The notes under the pieces are model-generated. The model made no database searches and was not told where the DNA came from. It saw only the letters and a program-made list of their open reading frames with translations. Shown here one piece after another: positions 44,415 through 55,389 of a stretch of 64,000 nucleotides of DNA. The first letter of the stretch is position 1. The number at the start of each line of letters is the position of its first letter. A program made the translations under genes and the position numbers. Source of the stretch: Metallyticus violacea (Eukaryota; Arthropoda; Insecta; Mantodea; Metallyticidae); contig CM060841.1 of assembly GCA_030762175.1 (NCBI GenBank), forward strand, positions 9,949,501 through 10,013,500. The letters run 5' to 3'.

Positions 44415-45668
44415 TACAAGGATAGGTCCATAAGTTTCCGGCCTCGACCATAAGGATTATCGCCTTCACAAAACCCTTCTCTAGTGTCATACCTTATCTG
44501 TTAAGTAAATAATTGAAGCTGTAACTTTCGCTAAGCTGTGTTCAGCTGTTCAGATATAGCTGTATAAAGAAGGATATGTGTAGAAGATTGTGACATGTTC
44601 AAAATAGAGTTTCGAGTTGTTATTAAGTTTATCACGAAAGAAGGACTTACTCCAAATGAAATTGGACGCTGTATATGGAGAAGCATCCCCCTCATATTCT
44701 ACAGTAAATATAGGGGCCAAACATTTTCGAATGGGTCGAGAAAGCATTGAAGATGAAGAGCGTGCAGGTCAGCTCTTGGAGGTGCTCACTACTGAAAACA
44801 TCGCTCTTGTGGAATAAGAAATTACGGAAGACCGGCGGCTCAAAGTTACAGAAATAGAAACAAAGTTGGGCCTTTCTAAAACAACAGTCCTTCAAATTAT
44901 TGATGAACATTTAAATATGAATAAGATTAGTGCAAGATGGGTGCCTAGACTTCTTTCCTCAGTCCAAAAGCAGCAATGAGTCATCTGTTGTCAGGCAGTT
45001 TTGGAGCTCTACCGTAGCAACGAGAGAGAAGTTCTGCAAACCATTGTTACAGGAGATGAAACTATGGTCCTCTATTATGATCCGTTGTCCAAAAGAAAAT
45101 CAATGGAGTGGCGAAAATCTGGCGAAGCATCGCCTCTAAAGACCAAGGTCACTCAATCAACCAAGAAGATCATGGCCATAATCTTTTGGAACTGTGAAGG
45201 AATACTCTTCATTGACTTAAAGGAGAGGAACACCACAGTAAATGGGGAGTACTATGCTGGCCTACTGCACAGACCACGTGCTTCCATCAAAGAGAAAAGG
45301 CGAGGAAAGCTGAGTGGTAGTGTGTGCCTTATTCACGACAACGAGACTGTGCACACAGTTCTTGTTGCAAATTAAGCTGTGAAGAAATGTGGCTTCAAGA
45401 AGATGGTCCATCCGCCCTACATTTCAGATCTAGCCCGCAGTGACTATTTCCTCTTCTCAGAACTCAAAAAGGACCTTGGAGAAAGGAAATTTAAGTGTGA
45501 CGAAGAAGTGATGGATGCTGTTTATGCCCATTTTGCAGACCAGACTTGTGGCTTTTGGGGGGGGGGGATGTTAATTCGAAGATGTGAGAAGTGTATTGCA
45601 ATGAAGAGTAACGATATTGAAATAGCTTTCTCTTTATCACACCTAGAAAATAGTTAGGTCGGAAAGCA
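44415..45668 (+). mobile_element. Mariner family 1 copy 2 (3' end lost)
   Basis: The 5' terminal repeat 'TACAAGGATAGGTCCATAAG' is present at a TA. Similarity to copy 1 runs through the whole transposase and the 3' untranslated part, then stops within the 3' terminal repeat ('ggtcggaaa', about 45658-45666). The last 20 or so bases expected to read 'tggacctaccctcgta' are absent. The copy also contains an 11-G run at 45557-45567. Confidence 0.9.
44594..45657 (+). pseudogene. Mariner transposase pseudogene (family 1 copy 2)
   Basis: The order of motifs is as in copy 1: 'KLDAVYGEASPSYSTV' (first helix-turn-helix), 'RESIEDEERAGQLLEV' (linker), 'GLSKTTVLQIIDEHL', 'WVPRLLSSVQKQQ' then a stop, 'TIVTGDETMVLYYD' (first Asp), 'IHDNETVH' (second Asp) and 'YISDLARSDYFLFSEL' (third Asp). 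Exactly 34 residues lie between the last two Asp, the mariner D34D signature. Stops follow LVE (44816-44818), QKQQ and LVAN, and frameshifts occur in the N-terminal part and at the G-run. The open piece 45001-45375 (124 codons) is the longest survivor. Confidence 0.93.
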
Positions 45669-45970
45669 AGTAAGGTGTTGACGAAGATGATAGTCGATTT
45701 CCCCATTATGAACGGAACCGAAGACTAGGTGCACATTTTGGTTAAGTGGGCACAGATAGAAGATGCTAGGATGAAAGCCCTCCCGAATTCATTTTTCACT
45801 TTCAGTAGGGGGAGGCTGGCATTTTGGGATTTAATTGTAAATAGACTGGCTAAACCTGGGCATTTTTTTAAATGAAATATGTAGTTTTAGAGAAAGAAAT
45901 TTCTGTAAACATTTCAAATAAATTATACAAAAATTTATATGAATATCGGAATTATTGTTTGTATATCTGT
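45669..45970. other. No gene recognised
   Basis: Short flank between the broken mariner end and the GT microsatellite. No signal seen. Confidence 0.4.
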
Positions 45971-45972
45971 GT

Positions 45973-46022
45973 CGCGCGCGCGTGTGTGTGTGTGTATGTG
46001 TGTGTGTGTGTGTATGAGTGTG
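45973..46022. repeat. (GC)n/(GT)n microsatellite
   Basis: CGCGCGCG followed by GT units interrupted by single A's. Alternating purine/pyrimidine DNA of this kind is prone to Z-form. Confidence 0.92.
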
Positions 46023-47000
46023 TTCTTGTTCATTTTGTTTGCTTTCTTTTATTAGTTAAATATCGTCTTTCGATCCATGTGTTGATTTCATTCATGATAT
46101 AACCCAATAGTTAGAATTATCAAAAAGATGATTCTGGTATAAATTCATGTAAGGATAGAAAGAAGGGATATTAAGGTTAATAATTTTATTTCTTTAGAAA
46201 AATTAATTTAATCTTCTAACCCTTATTAAAACATAGTAGATATTTTGTGCTCCAAAATATTCTCTCCATCCTAAATCCATAAACCTTAATAAATCAGGCA
46301 ATACTTAATCAAGCCTCCAATTCACCATGCAATTAAAATAATGATTACCGTGTCTGTTAACATATACTGCCTTAGATACGTCAATGTTTATTAGTATTCC
46401 ATCGATGTAACCACAAAATATAGGGATTGCAGAAATTTAGAAAAACGGTCTCGCTATATTTTTCACATCTCGTGGCCAGAAAACTACTTGAATGTTTTTA
46501 AAATTTCATTTACTACATCTATCATAAAATATATGAAACTTTGAGATACACTTCATGTCATCAATATCCTGAAATTGAGCTCCAGTTCTTGTTCAATGAA
46601 GCGTTTACTGTAACTACATCGTCACGCAAAGAAATTGACTTCTTCTCGTGTTTCTTGCGAGAATATTTCCAATTGACATTACTAATTGCTCAGGTTTATG
46701 CAAAGAAAGTCGGAAAACCTTTCATTGAATTCATTAGAATTTTCCATATAAGATCACTTCCCTTTCTCTTTATATATTTTCCTTCTCCTTAAAAGTGATT
46801 CTTGCTCCATCTAGGATAAATATGAATGTCTTGACTGCATATTTTCGAAGGATAAGTCACAGTAATTATATTTTTTTTTCGTTGCGGACAAGGGACAACA
46901 CAAAAGATATATGATTGAAAGTGTATAGAACGTACTTTTGAATGAAGTCACTAGATGGTGCATGTGAACAGAGCTGCGTGTCTCAACACCCCCGGAATTC
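46023..47000. other. No gene recognised
   Basis: AT-rich. The open frame at 46541-46792 (83 codons) has no identifiable domain. Confidence 0.45.
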
Positions 47001-47004
47001 AGTT

Positions 47005-48060
47005 GGTATGCAACAGTGGTTAGGAATTAAGGAACCGAAGAGGGAACAACACGTATGTGAATTTCTCCGCGTCGGGAAAGCATGAGAATGTCACACAGAG
47101 CTATGGGAAGCACTGGATACGTGTATCATGCTCTTTGGAACAATGACCAGATGCTCAGAGGCCTTCAAACAGAATAGAATATCGATTGCCTAATCTGCCG
47201 CGCAGTGGGCGTCCTGTGTCCGCGGGCAAGGATGTATGGAAGATGGTGTTGGAACAGTGCTTTTGCGATGATAGGCGCTGACATTTGTAAAATTAGAAGA
47301 ACAAACAAGAATTCCGGCAAAAAATAGTGCATCGTATTTTAGGAGAAGATCTGAACACGCGCGAAGTGTTTGAAAATTGGGTGTCACATCAATTAAAGGA
47401 GGTACGAAAGTGCACTCGCTACGAGATTTCAGGAAGAAGGGGATGCCTTGTTGAATGGCATCATTGCAATTGATGAATCATGAGCAAGCGCGTATGAACT
47501 CAAGCGATAGTCCAGTTAATGGCATCACCAGGGTCACCAACCAAATGCAAGTTTCGTCTCACTGCTTTATCAACAAAAGGCATGAGCATTTCGGCTTGTG
47601 TGTCAACCAGTACGTGAGGGTACCGCTATGAATGCCCATTATTACAGATCCTTTTGGTGTTAGTTGTTCCTTGCCGTGCACACCAAACGACCAGAACTTT
47701 TGAACGCCATTATTCTCAAGATAACGCGACAGCGCACACAGACGATAGTGTCAAGTGTCTTTTATTGCGGCGGGAATGGGAAGTTCTTCCACACAAACCA
47801 ATGTCGTCCGATCACAGTCCCTGTGACTAAGATCCCATCCCCAAAGTGAATAAGTCACTGCGTGGGAAACGCTTTGCAAACAAAGCGGAGGACATTTTGA
47901 TAGCATTTCGACGCGAGGTGGCTTACATCTATTAGCAAATGAATGCAGCAGAAGGTATTCAGCGCTTCCCCATCGCTGGCAACGAACCGCCCATGTACTT
48001 GAAGACTACGGAGGCTGCTACAGAAATACCTGGGAGACCCGACCTGTGACGGATTTGCAA
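47005..48060 (+). pseudogene. Mariner-type transposase relic, third lineage
   Basis: Fragments in consistent order but several frames: 'LPRSGRPVSAGKDVW' (47198-47242; the SGRP linker), 'KIVHRILGEDLNTREV' (47319 onward; 'HxxLGMxKVxxRWVP' region), 'HYSQDNATAHTDDSVKCLLL' (about 47707-47766; second catalytic Asp), 'SSDHSPCD' (about 47803-47827; third Asp), 'KSLRGKRFANKAEDILIAFR' and 'GIQRFP', then the 'HVLEDYGGCYRNTW' C-terminus. I count 34 residues between the last two Asp. The 'SPCDYDLIPKxKxPLRGKRF' style separates it from family 1 and the irritans-like copy. Terminal repeats are not recognisable. Very old. Confidence 0.72.
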
Positions 48061-49258
48061 CTTTATGTGAGCATTGTGTGTATAATAAATCAATGTTGTC
48101 CCGTTGCCACTGTTTTGCTTGTTTCCTATGAGCGCCGCCTACATCCAACCTTCCGTTGCCCAGCATCACTCGGCAATAAAGGTCATATACTTTCAATCGT
48201 GTATCTTGGATGTTTCGTGTTTTGAAAAATCTTGTTTGAAAGAAAGAAAATACTTGCTATGGCTTATGACTTATCCCTCGTATATGATATTAAGAAACAC
48301 TGAATATAATTTATAAGTATCAAACCATTGGTAGAATATTAATGACAACTATTCGCAGTATAAGACTTTTCAAATAATGATTTTTTCGTAAAACAAAAAA
48401 CTGACAAATGCACGAAAATTAACTGTTAACCTATAACAACTAGTAAGATACATAGGTGCAGTATGCATTCTAGTAAAACTAACAACATAGTGCCTATCAG
48501 GTATCAAAATTTCTCCGCAAAAAATGTGATGCTATATTTACAAGTGTTAGCACACTTCATAAGCTGAAAGAAATGGGAAGAAGTATCAATAATTTTCTAG
48601 CAATCATACAAAACTTGAAATTTAGTGAATTTAGTCAAAATTAGATATAGAAGTGCTTCATGCTGCCTTACTGTGACATCTTATTGCTAGTAAAATAATA
48701 TCTATTAGCCAACTTAAAAGAATTTCAATGAAAAAGTTACATGCAAAAATTAAAAAATATAGATTTAACCGTATTGCTTACAACTATGGGACAAAACTAT
48801 TTAAGTTAGGCATCATTCTATATATTTGGATGGAAATACATTTGAGTGGAAAATTATAGAAATGTTTATGTTTGTTATGATTGTTAATAATTTTGTTTTA
48901 AATGTGCACCAAAAATTCATATGCATACAGAAAAAGCATGTTTCTTGTAAATAGAAAATTAAACCACGTTACAGCAGATATTTGCCAATATGTGACATAA
49001 TAAATCACATTTTTTAAGAAATAATGGTATATAATAGAAATATTTCTTGAATATTTGTTGCAAAAATGTTTCCTTTACAATGGAAAGTGTTTATTTGTTA
49101 CATCATTTCGCAATATTTGCTAAGTACTTAATGTAAATATGATTTTCTACATTATGAAAATATCTAGGGAAACACTGACAAAATCACTTTAATACAGTTT
49201 CAATATCTGTGAAATCTGTACAAATGGATTTGGTATCGTTTGAAAACAAGCTCTACAA
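48061..49258. other. No gene recognised
   Basis: Very AT-rich from 48200 on. No repeat or coding signal. Confidence 0.5.
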
Positions 49259-49391
49259 ATACGAGGGTAGGTCCATTAGTTTCCAGCCTAACTATTTTCT
49301 GGGTATGATAAAGTCAAAAACTGTATTTCACTTTTCAATACAGTTATCCTTTATTACAATACACTTCTCACATCTTTAACCCCCCCCCCCC

Positions 49392-49670
49392 AAGTCAATC
49401 CTGGTGGTATACTGGCAACCGTATTTGCCTTCTAAACCCAAGTTGGCGGGTTCAAAGCCGGCCAGGATTGAGGAAATTTTCGGGCGTAAAAATCCTAAGT
49501 ACGCCTTCCTTCGGAAGGGAAGTAAAGCCGTGGGCCCCGTGTCGTACATTTACGGTACGATAAGGATCCTCAAGCCTGAAAAAAGAGGCCTCTGAGCAAA
49601 ATTTGTCGGCCGTTTCACGCCTTGAATTGCATGGGACACTGATGACCTGAGATGTTAAATAAACTAAATC
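49392..49670 (+). mobile_element. SINE A nested in mariner copy 3
   Basis: A diverged head ('AGTCAATCCTGGTGGTATAC', B box 'CGGGTTCAAAGCCGGCC') and complete body, ending 'gagatgttaaataaactaaa' (the usual 'gagcgtccgtaaat' is missing). It lies within the C-run that mariner copies 2 and 3 share. 'aacccccc' occurs on both sides, compatible with a target-site duplication but low in information. Confidence 0.9.
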
Positions 49671-50190
49671 AGCAACCCCCCTACCAAAAAGTCAGTAGTA
49701 TTGTCTACAAAATGGGCATAAACAGCATCCATCATTTCTTCGTCAAACTTAAATTTCCTTCCTCGAAGGTCCTTCTTGAGTTTTGAAAAGAGGAAATAGT
49801 CACTAGAGTCACTAGGAGCTAGATCTGGGCTGTAGGGTTGATGGTCGATCTCCTTGAAGTCACATTTCTTCACAACTTCCTTTGCAACAAGCGCTATGTG
49901 CACAGGCTCGTTGTCCGCCGGTCTTCCATAATTTCTCCTTCCACAAGAGCGACGTTTTCAGGAGTATGCACCTGCAAGGGCCGACCTGCACGCTCTTCTC
50001 CTTCAATGCTTTCTAGACATATTCGAAAAAGTTGGCCCATTCTTTTACGGCAGAATATGAGGGGCATGTTTCCCCATACATACCGTCCAATCGGCTGTTT
50101 AATTTTATTTGGAATATGTCCTTCTTTTGTGAAGAACTTAATAACAACTCGATACTTCATTTGGAACATGTCACAATGTTCTACACATTG
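49671..50190 (-). pseudogene. Mariner transposase pseudogene (family 1 copy 3)
   Basis: The N-terminal part reads 'MKYRVVIKFFTKEGHIPNKI' (helix-turn-helix), 'GRPLQVHTPENVALVEGEI' and 'MEDRR'. It then passes straight into the region after the second Asp, 'HIALVAKEVVKKCDFKEIDH', followed by 'PYSPDLAPSDSSDYFLFSKL' with the third Asp, where the duplicated 'SD-S-SD' shows a small tandem insertion. The two first catalytic Asp residues are deleted. Confidence 0.9.
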
Positions 50191-50603
50191 CCTTCTTGAT
50201 GCAACTATATCTGAACAATTGAACATAGCGGAGCGGAAGTTACAGCTGCAATTATTTACTTAACACATAAGGTGTGACACCATATAAGGGGTTTTGTGAA
50301 GGCGATAATCCTTATCAGCGAGGCTGGAAACCTGTGCACCTACCCTGATATACTGTGTTGGCAAGTGAGCTTGTGGGCTGAAACACTTATTTACAGATAA
50401 TAACTGTACAAATAGTAACACTATTATCGTAGTTAATGGTAGCTGGACGTCGAGAGTTGATTCCACGTTAAGTGCTTGTAAAAATCTAAGGACTATAAAC
50501 AGTTCTGATACAAACAACAGTCCACGTTCACGTTGGCAAATGTCAATAAACCTGGCAAATAACCATGCGATCATCTTCACAAAGTGCCGCCTCCCCACAG
50601 ACT

Positions 50604-50857
50604 TCGTCGTGACCGCTACGGGTGGCTGATGTCTGACGTTTGAATCCCGCCAGGACCATCCTCCCTAACTGAGGTTTTTTTCCAGGTTTTCCTCAGTACG
50701 CATAACTGGCAAATACCAGGGAGGTACCCTAAACTTAGGCCTGGAACGTTTCCTTCCTTAAAAATAATTCTTTCCCAATATATCATTTCATTTCAGTATC
50801 ATCAATGTCCACCGCCTGTGGTGCCTCAGTAGGGGCGTTAAACACTACTAAAAAAAA
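50604..50857 (+). mobile_element. SINE B copy, head shortened
   Basis: The head has lost most of the anticodon side ('ctacgggtggctgatgtctg', then B box 'CGTTTGAATCCCGCC'). The body is complete to 'gtggtgcctcagtaggggcg' and an A9 tail. A possible short target duplication, ACAGACT, lies at 50597-50603 and 50858-50864. Confidence 0.9.
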
Positions 50858-50864
50858 ACAGACT

Positions 50865-51740
50865 CCATCCTCCCTTTCTTCACATGTAAGTTGTCCAGGT
50901 TAAGCCGCTCAAAAATCATGTTAGGTTTCCCGCGCAACACAGCTAGGGGTGAACAAACCTTGTTGTTGTCTTGCAATATTTCAAGCTGTATAAACGCATT
51001 GATTTCATAGGGAACAAATGGAAAACCTTTTTTTCTTTCCCTGTGATATAAATCAAAACATGGCACTTATATTAATTTGGGTGAACTCAATTCATTTTTG
51101 TTTTGTTTTGCTTTACCTTTTCGCAATTTAGCCACACATCATTCAGATTGTATGTTAGATGTTCCCTTTTTCTCTTTCCGTGGAACTTGAAAACATATGA
51201 AGGGTGCGAGTGTGCTCTGCAAGGATAATAATATATCATACATCGCAAAATACACAGAATTGCTCGTACAAATATTGAAGAATTAAGTTACTAGTATTCA
51301 TTCATCATTATTCAAACTGGCAGCGTATATGTAGGTACATAATTATATACCAACATATATACAGAATGTTAGTGAAATATCCCGCGATAATTTCAGAGAT
51401 TGTAGATGACAGACAAGCAACTGAGATAGAAAATATATGGTAGGCCAGTTCACGTTTTAAAATCATAGCTTTATATTTCTAATGAACCAGTACGTCACTG
51501 ACTAATAATTTAAATTCCACACATTACGCAGCATGTCTCTTTGGCGCATTCGGTATGACACTGGCGTTAAGAATAAGTGGATCATTCTTATTGAGTTCTA
51601 TTCTCGTTAGTTAATATTTTTTTACTTTAAATTTTCTGGATAAGCATATTTGATCATAAAAAATATTACACATCCAACACCGTTAGACCGGAACCTATAA
51701 ACCATAACCACAACACAAATGGGCCTTTCTCTTATGATTA
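50865..51740. other. No gene recognised
   Basis: AT-rich. The open frame at 50848-51066 on the minus strand overlaps the SINE tail and has no motif. Confidence 0.45.
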
Positions 51741-51741
51741 T

Positions 51742-51790
51742 TATTTAAGGGCGAAAAACTACTAAGGCCATCAGCGCCCAAGCTTTCTCT
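51742..51790 (-). mobile_element. Possible SINE 3' tail fragment
   Basis: 'ttaagggcgaaaaactacta' followed by 'aggccatcagcgcccaagc' is reminiscent of the reversed 3' end of SINE A ('...aggtcatcagcgtccc...'), but the agreement is limited to about 15 bases. It could be a related family's tail. Confidence 0.3.
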
Positions 51791-51794
51791 AGAC

Positions 51795-52185
51795 TAACCT
51801 ACATAACGAGATAAAATATGTCAATTAGGCGAATTTCAGTGCCGTACTATTAATTGATTAGTTCGAGATTTTAGAGGTGTTTGTTTTGCTAAATCGTGAA
51901 AACGGTGATGAATTAGTAACAAAAATAATTTCCTCGTTCCGAAGTAAATTTGAAGACATTCTAAGACAAATGTTTACAGTAATTCTCTTCAACAGTAACT
52001 TATTAGCATCAACTGAAATCTACTTACCTCCATGTAATAAAAAAAAATTTTTCTTGAACCATAGAGTACCTATTTCAAATTATTTGTGTAAGACGCGTCT
52101 ACTATCTCTGAAATGACTGCGATTAAGTTCTTTAACACCGACATAAAATAAATATTTAGGCATAAATCCACAATTTAATCATGGG
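51795..52185. other. No gene recognised
   Basis: AT-rich. The 79-codon plus frame at 51877-52116 shows no motif. Confidence 0.4.
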
Positions 52186-52189
52186 TCAT

Positions 52190-52500
52190 ATACCAAACAG
52201 CAATAGTAAGGGAGGCAGCAAAGGTAACTAACAATTGCACCAACCAATTCAACAAAAATAGCAAGAGAAGAGCGGTAACAGTAACAAAACAGCAGCGGCA
52301 AGCGTAACAAGAGACGCTGTAGAAACAACAGTGCCAGTAGCGACTGTAAAAAACAAAAGCAGAAACAGTAGCAGAAATAGCAAGATAGAGACGGCAAAAA
52401 AACAAGCAGCAACATTATCAGGCACAATGCAAGAATAAAAAAAAACATCAAGTAACAAAAGAAATATTAGCAGTAACAAAATCAGTGATAATGCTAACAG
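52190..52500. repeat. Cryptic trinucleotide repeat (AAC/AGC/AGTA-like)
   Basis: The plus strand is a degenerate mix of 'agcaacagtaacaa', 'gtagcagaaatagcaag' and related units with a roughly 3- or 6-base rhythm, low in T. On the minus strand this gives three overlapping open frames full of Leu, Cys and Phe, which are a product of the repeat and not a membrane-protein gene. Confidence 0.6.
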
Positions 52501-53064
52501 CTTTCGGTTTAGTTTGTCTGTGGAGGTAGCGAAATTGGACTTGCTCTTTCTTGCGTTTCAAACGGACCATTAATCTTTCACAAAAGGAGCGAATCAGGCT
52601 GCCTCCTTGGCAGTATCACATTAGCAACAGAAGAAAGTACAAAATGCACATACTCAGTAAGAGAAACAGAAAAGGTGCTGCCGCTTGTCAGTATTTGCTG
52701 TTACGAAACTCAACAGAGATAAAAACTTGTAGGTGGATGAACCGATACTAATAGTAACACTTCTTTAACCACCGGTAGACTGAACAAATAAGGATCATAA
52801 ACTCTCCCGCAATTGTAGGAAAGCTGCCTTTTGACACCACTCTACGTGGAGTTTGTCCGCTGTTAAATCCTAGACTGCTATTGGCTGAGGCTAAACTATT
52901 ATTGCTGTTGTCAAACAGTGTTAGTAAAGTAAAAATATGATAAATCGGAAAAATCTCTCCAGTTGTTAACGAGGAAAACCTGAAGACTATAAACACAAGT
53001 AAGGAATTAATTCTTTATATTGAATTAAGTAATTTTAGTTCTTCCAATACGAATTTTCGGCACA
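52501..53064. other. No gene recognised
   Basis: Mixed composition. The open frames at 52551-52751 (plus) and 52748-52996 (minus) carry no motif. Confidence 0.4.
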
Positions 53065-53490
53065 TCAGGCTCAAAGACTAGTGTTAGTACCTAAGTCTCC
53101 AAATGGAGCACGATGAGATGCGGAAGAAGCGGAGCCGTAGGGACCTACGTACATTTTCCAATGATGGTAGAGTCCCTGTAGAGTTTGAGTTCCCCAGAAT
53201 GATCTTCCCGCACCAGACGTCGGAGCAGAAATCTTTCCAAAGCGCAAACCACCACACCGCACACAGCACCAGCTCGCCTTGCCTGACATTTTCAACCAAC
53301 GGAATGAAGTGAAATGAAAGAGCCGAAAATTTGTTGAAAGAAAATACCCATGCCAGCATTCGCCTAAGCGGCCAAGGGAAATCACGAGGAAAAATAAATA
53401 AACAAATAAAAGAAGATTAGAATGGCCGTCCCCAAGCGTTTGGAACCCAAGACCTCTCTAATTAGTTCCAATATCGCCTGAGCCACGTCA
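53065..53490 (-). mobile_element. SINE D (tRNA-headed, about 430 bp), minus strand
   Basis: On the minus strand the tRNA-like head 'GTGGCTCAGGCGATATTGGA' (A-box side) and 'CTTGGGTTCCAAACGC' (B-box side) lead into an A/T-rich spacer. Then comes a body containing 'ggccgcttaggcgaatgctg', 'catttcacttcattccg' and 'gctggtgctgtgtgcgg'. The body recurs at 27336-27660. The long opposed open frames here (about 90-104 codons on the minus strand) fall inside the repeat. Confidence 0.6.
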
Positions 53491-55005
53491 TACAATATTA
53501 ATTTACTTCCGAAAATAAAAGTTTGGAATTCATGCAGTTAAAGCTTTAATTCAGAACAGTGTATCTGGTAACTGAATACCGAAATTCATTCTAAATGCCA
53601 AAATAAGGCGGGTCTCAATTTCGTTTCCCTTGCTTTACGCAGAACGATCTCCGATATGACAGAAGATAGAAATGCTAAAGTTCCTCTGAAATGAAAATAG
53701 TGAGCCAGCCCTTTGAACATGTCACGAAAGAAGAGTTAGCTGAAAAGTACGTCAGTATTTCAAAGGCAATACTAATGTGAAGTTTTTCAACATATTAAAT
53801 ATTCTCCACTCAATTGGTACCTGTAAGCACAAAGAGCGTACACGAACAGAATAGAAAAAAGAAAAGAAACAAGGATGATGAACTATCCGTTTACTTAACC
53901 ATCCAGTATATTCCCTTAAAAGCTACACACTTGATGAATGAACGAGATGAAAGAGATTTTCTCTTCTCTTTATGAACGTGCATGTGAGAGGTTGCTTTCC
54001 AATCAGATATCACCTTTCAAGTAAACACTGGGGAAAGTTGTATTTCCTGGGAGAATGATGAAAAAGTTATTTTAGTAAAATTAAATTTATATTTATGAAG
54101 AGCACAAAATATTTTTCATTTTCAATGTTGATATCCACGAATACAATTATTCCAAATATAAACATCTGAAATTCTACTAAAATTGTTTTTCAATTGTAAA
54201 CATTTATGATACCACTTTCAATAGACACATAATCTGGCTCCCTATTTGTAATAAACTATGAACACTTGAAGCTCTCCCTGACCCCCGTCAATTACAGAGT
54301 AATTGAAATAATTATTATTTGTAATATTTAAGAAATAACGTGTAAAAATATAACCAGGTAAGGAGAAACTCTCCAAACGCAGAAAGACTTGGCAAAAAGG
54401 GAGACAATGTAAGGTAATCCCTTTTGGTATGCGGCTAAGGTTGAAAATATCCCCTGCTTCAGGGCAAACACGCGGCATAGTTGCAAGTGTCCGAATAAAA
54501 GGGTCATTCATTGCCAATAAGATATGAAATATGCTTAAATTCATCTAACTAACGAATAACGAAGCACTTGGCTTGACAAAGCCTTGTCCAACGATATGAA
54601 ATGAAGTTCAGTGAGGTAAGCACTCACTATGAGACACGTTAACATAAAATTAGCGGGAGTATTGCATAGCGTCATTTTGTGTTGTGTATAACAGGAATAG
54701 ATTTTGCTCAAAACGGGGCAATGTCAGAAATTTCCAGGCCCAGATACATGTGGCTGCCGTCGCCCAGAGATCAGCGGAAGAGTGTCCTAATTACCAAGTA
54801 CCAGTTCCGGCGACGAAATTTGAGAGTCAGCCACCACGTTAACTGCCGATATAACATTGAGCTGCATTAAGAATTCAATTAAATTAACAATTTCTTTGCA
54901 CTCGGCGCGTTTTGGTCAGCGTAATAAATGTACACGTTTGCCAAGATTACGTTACTCTGGACGAGAGACGTGAGTTCACCCGAATATACACGCTAGAAGA
55001 ATAAA
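53491..55005. other. No gene recognised
   Basis: 1.5 kb of AT-rich DNA. The minus-strand open frame 54242-54544 (100 codons) starts MNLSIFHILLAMNDPF and has no recognisable domain. It could be chance. Confidence 0.45.
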
Positions 55006-55029
55006 CTATATCAGCAAAGTAAATAACGA

Positions 55030-55245
55030 AGCGTTATTTGTCGTTGCCTTCGGAGCCCCGTCCCACTCAGGCCCGGCGGCTAGCTCACAGCCGCCAAAAT
55101 ACAGCGCAACGCCCTCGAGAGATCCATCGAAGAAGAGTGGGGGTGGTTTGCAGTAGTCCTGGCGAAATCTGTGACCAGCGGGCATAAATTATTTACCGCA
55201 GAACCCATACAGCCCAATCCCCGTCCCCCACCAACATTCCTTCTT
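55030..55245. other. GC-rich island without a recognised gene
   Basis: About 215 bp well above the local GC level ('ggcccggcggctagctcaca', 'acgccctcgagagatcc'). I translated all frames in part and saw no known motif. It is a candidate for a conserved exon, a promoter or a piece of GC-rich transposon. Confidence 0.3.
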
Positions 55246-55389
55246 CACACTTATTGTGAAGCAGAAGTACGACATAAATTGACTTTGTTACAGCTTTGAT
55301 ATGCTTGCAATACAGGTAAAATTAAGGCAATACATCTGTAGATTAAAAAAAAAAGTGTAATGTTTACCGTAAAAATTTGTGTACTGACT

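Larger units (their letters stand above)
49260..50350 (-). mobile_element. Mariner family 1 copy 3, internally deleted and carrying a SINE
   Basis: The left end 'TACGAGGGTAGGTCCATTAG' and the right end, reverse-complemented 'TATCAGGGTAGGTGCACAGG', are the family 1 terminal repeats, each at a TA. About 1.09 kb remains, of which roughly 280 bp is an inserted SINE A (49392-49670). The mariner part has therefore lost about 470 bp: the middle of the transposase is gone, and the sequence jumps from the 'EDRRTT' region to the 'AKEVVKKC' region near 49915. Ends without an enzyme make it a MITE-like derivative. Confidence 0.92.

Noticed and set aside
50260..50598. 112-codon minus-strand frame as a gene
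   Set aside because: It runs across the terminal repeat of mariner copy 3 into flanking DNA, and no domain is recognisable.
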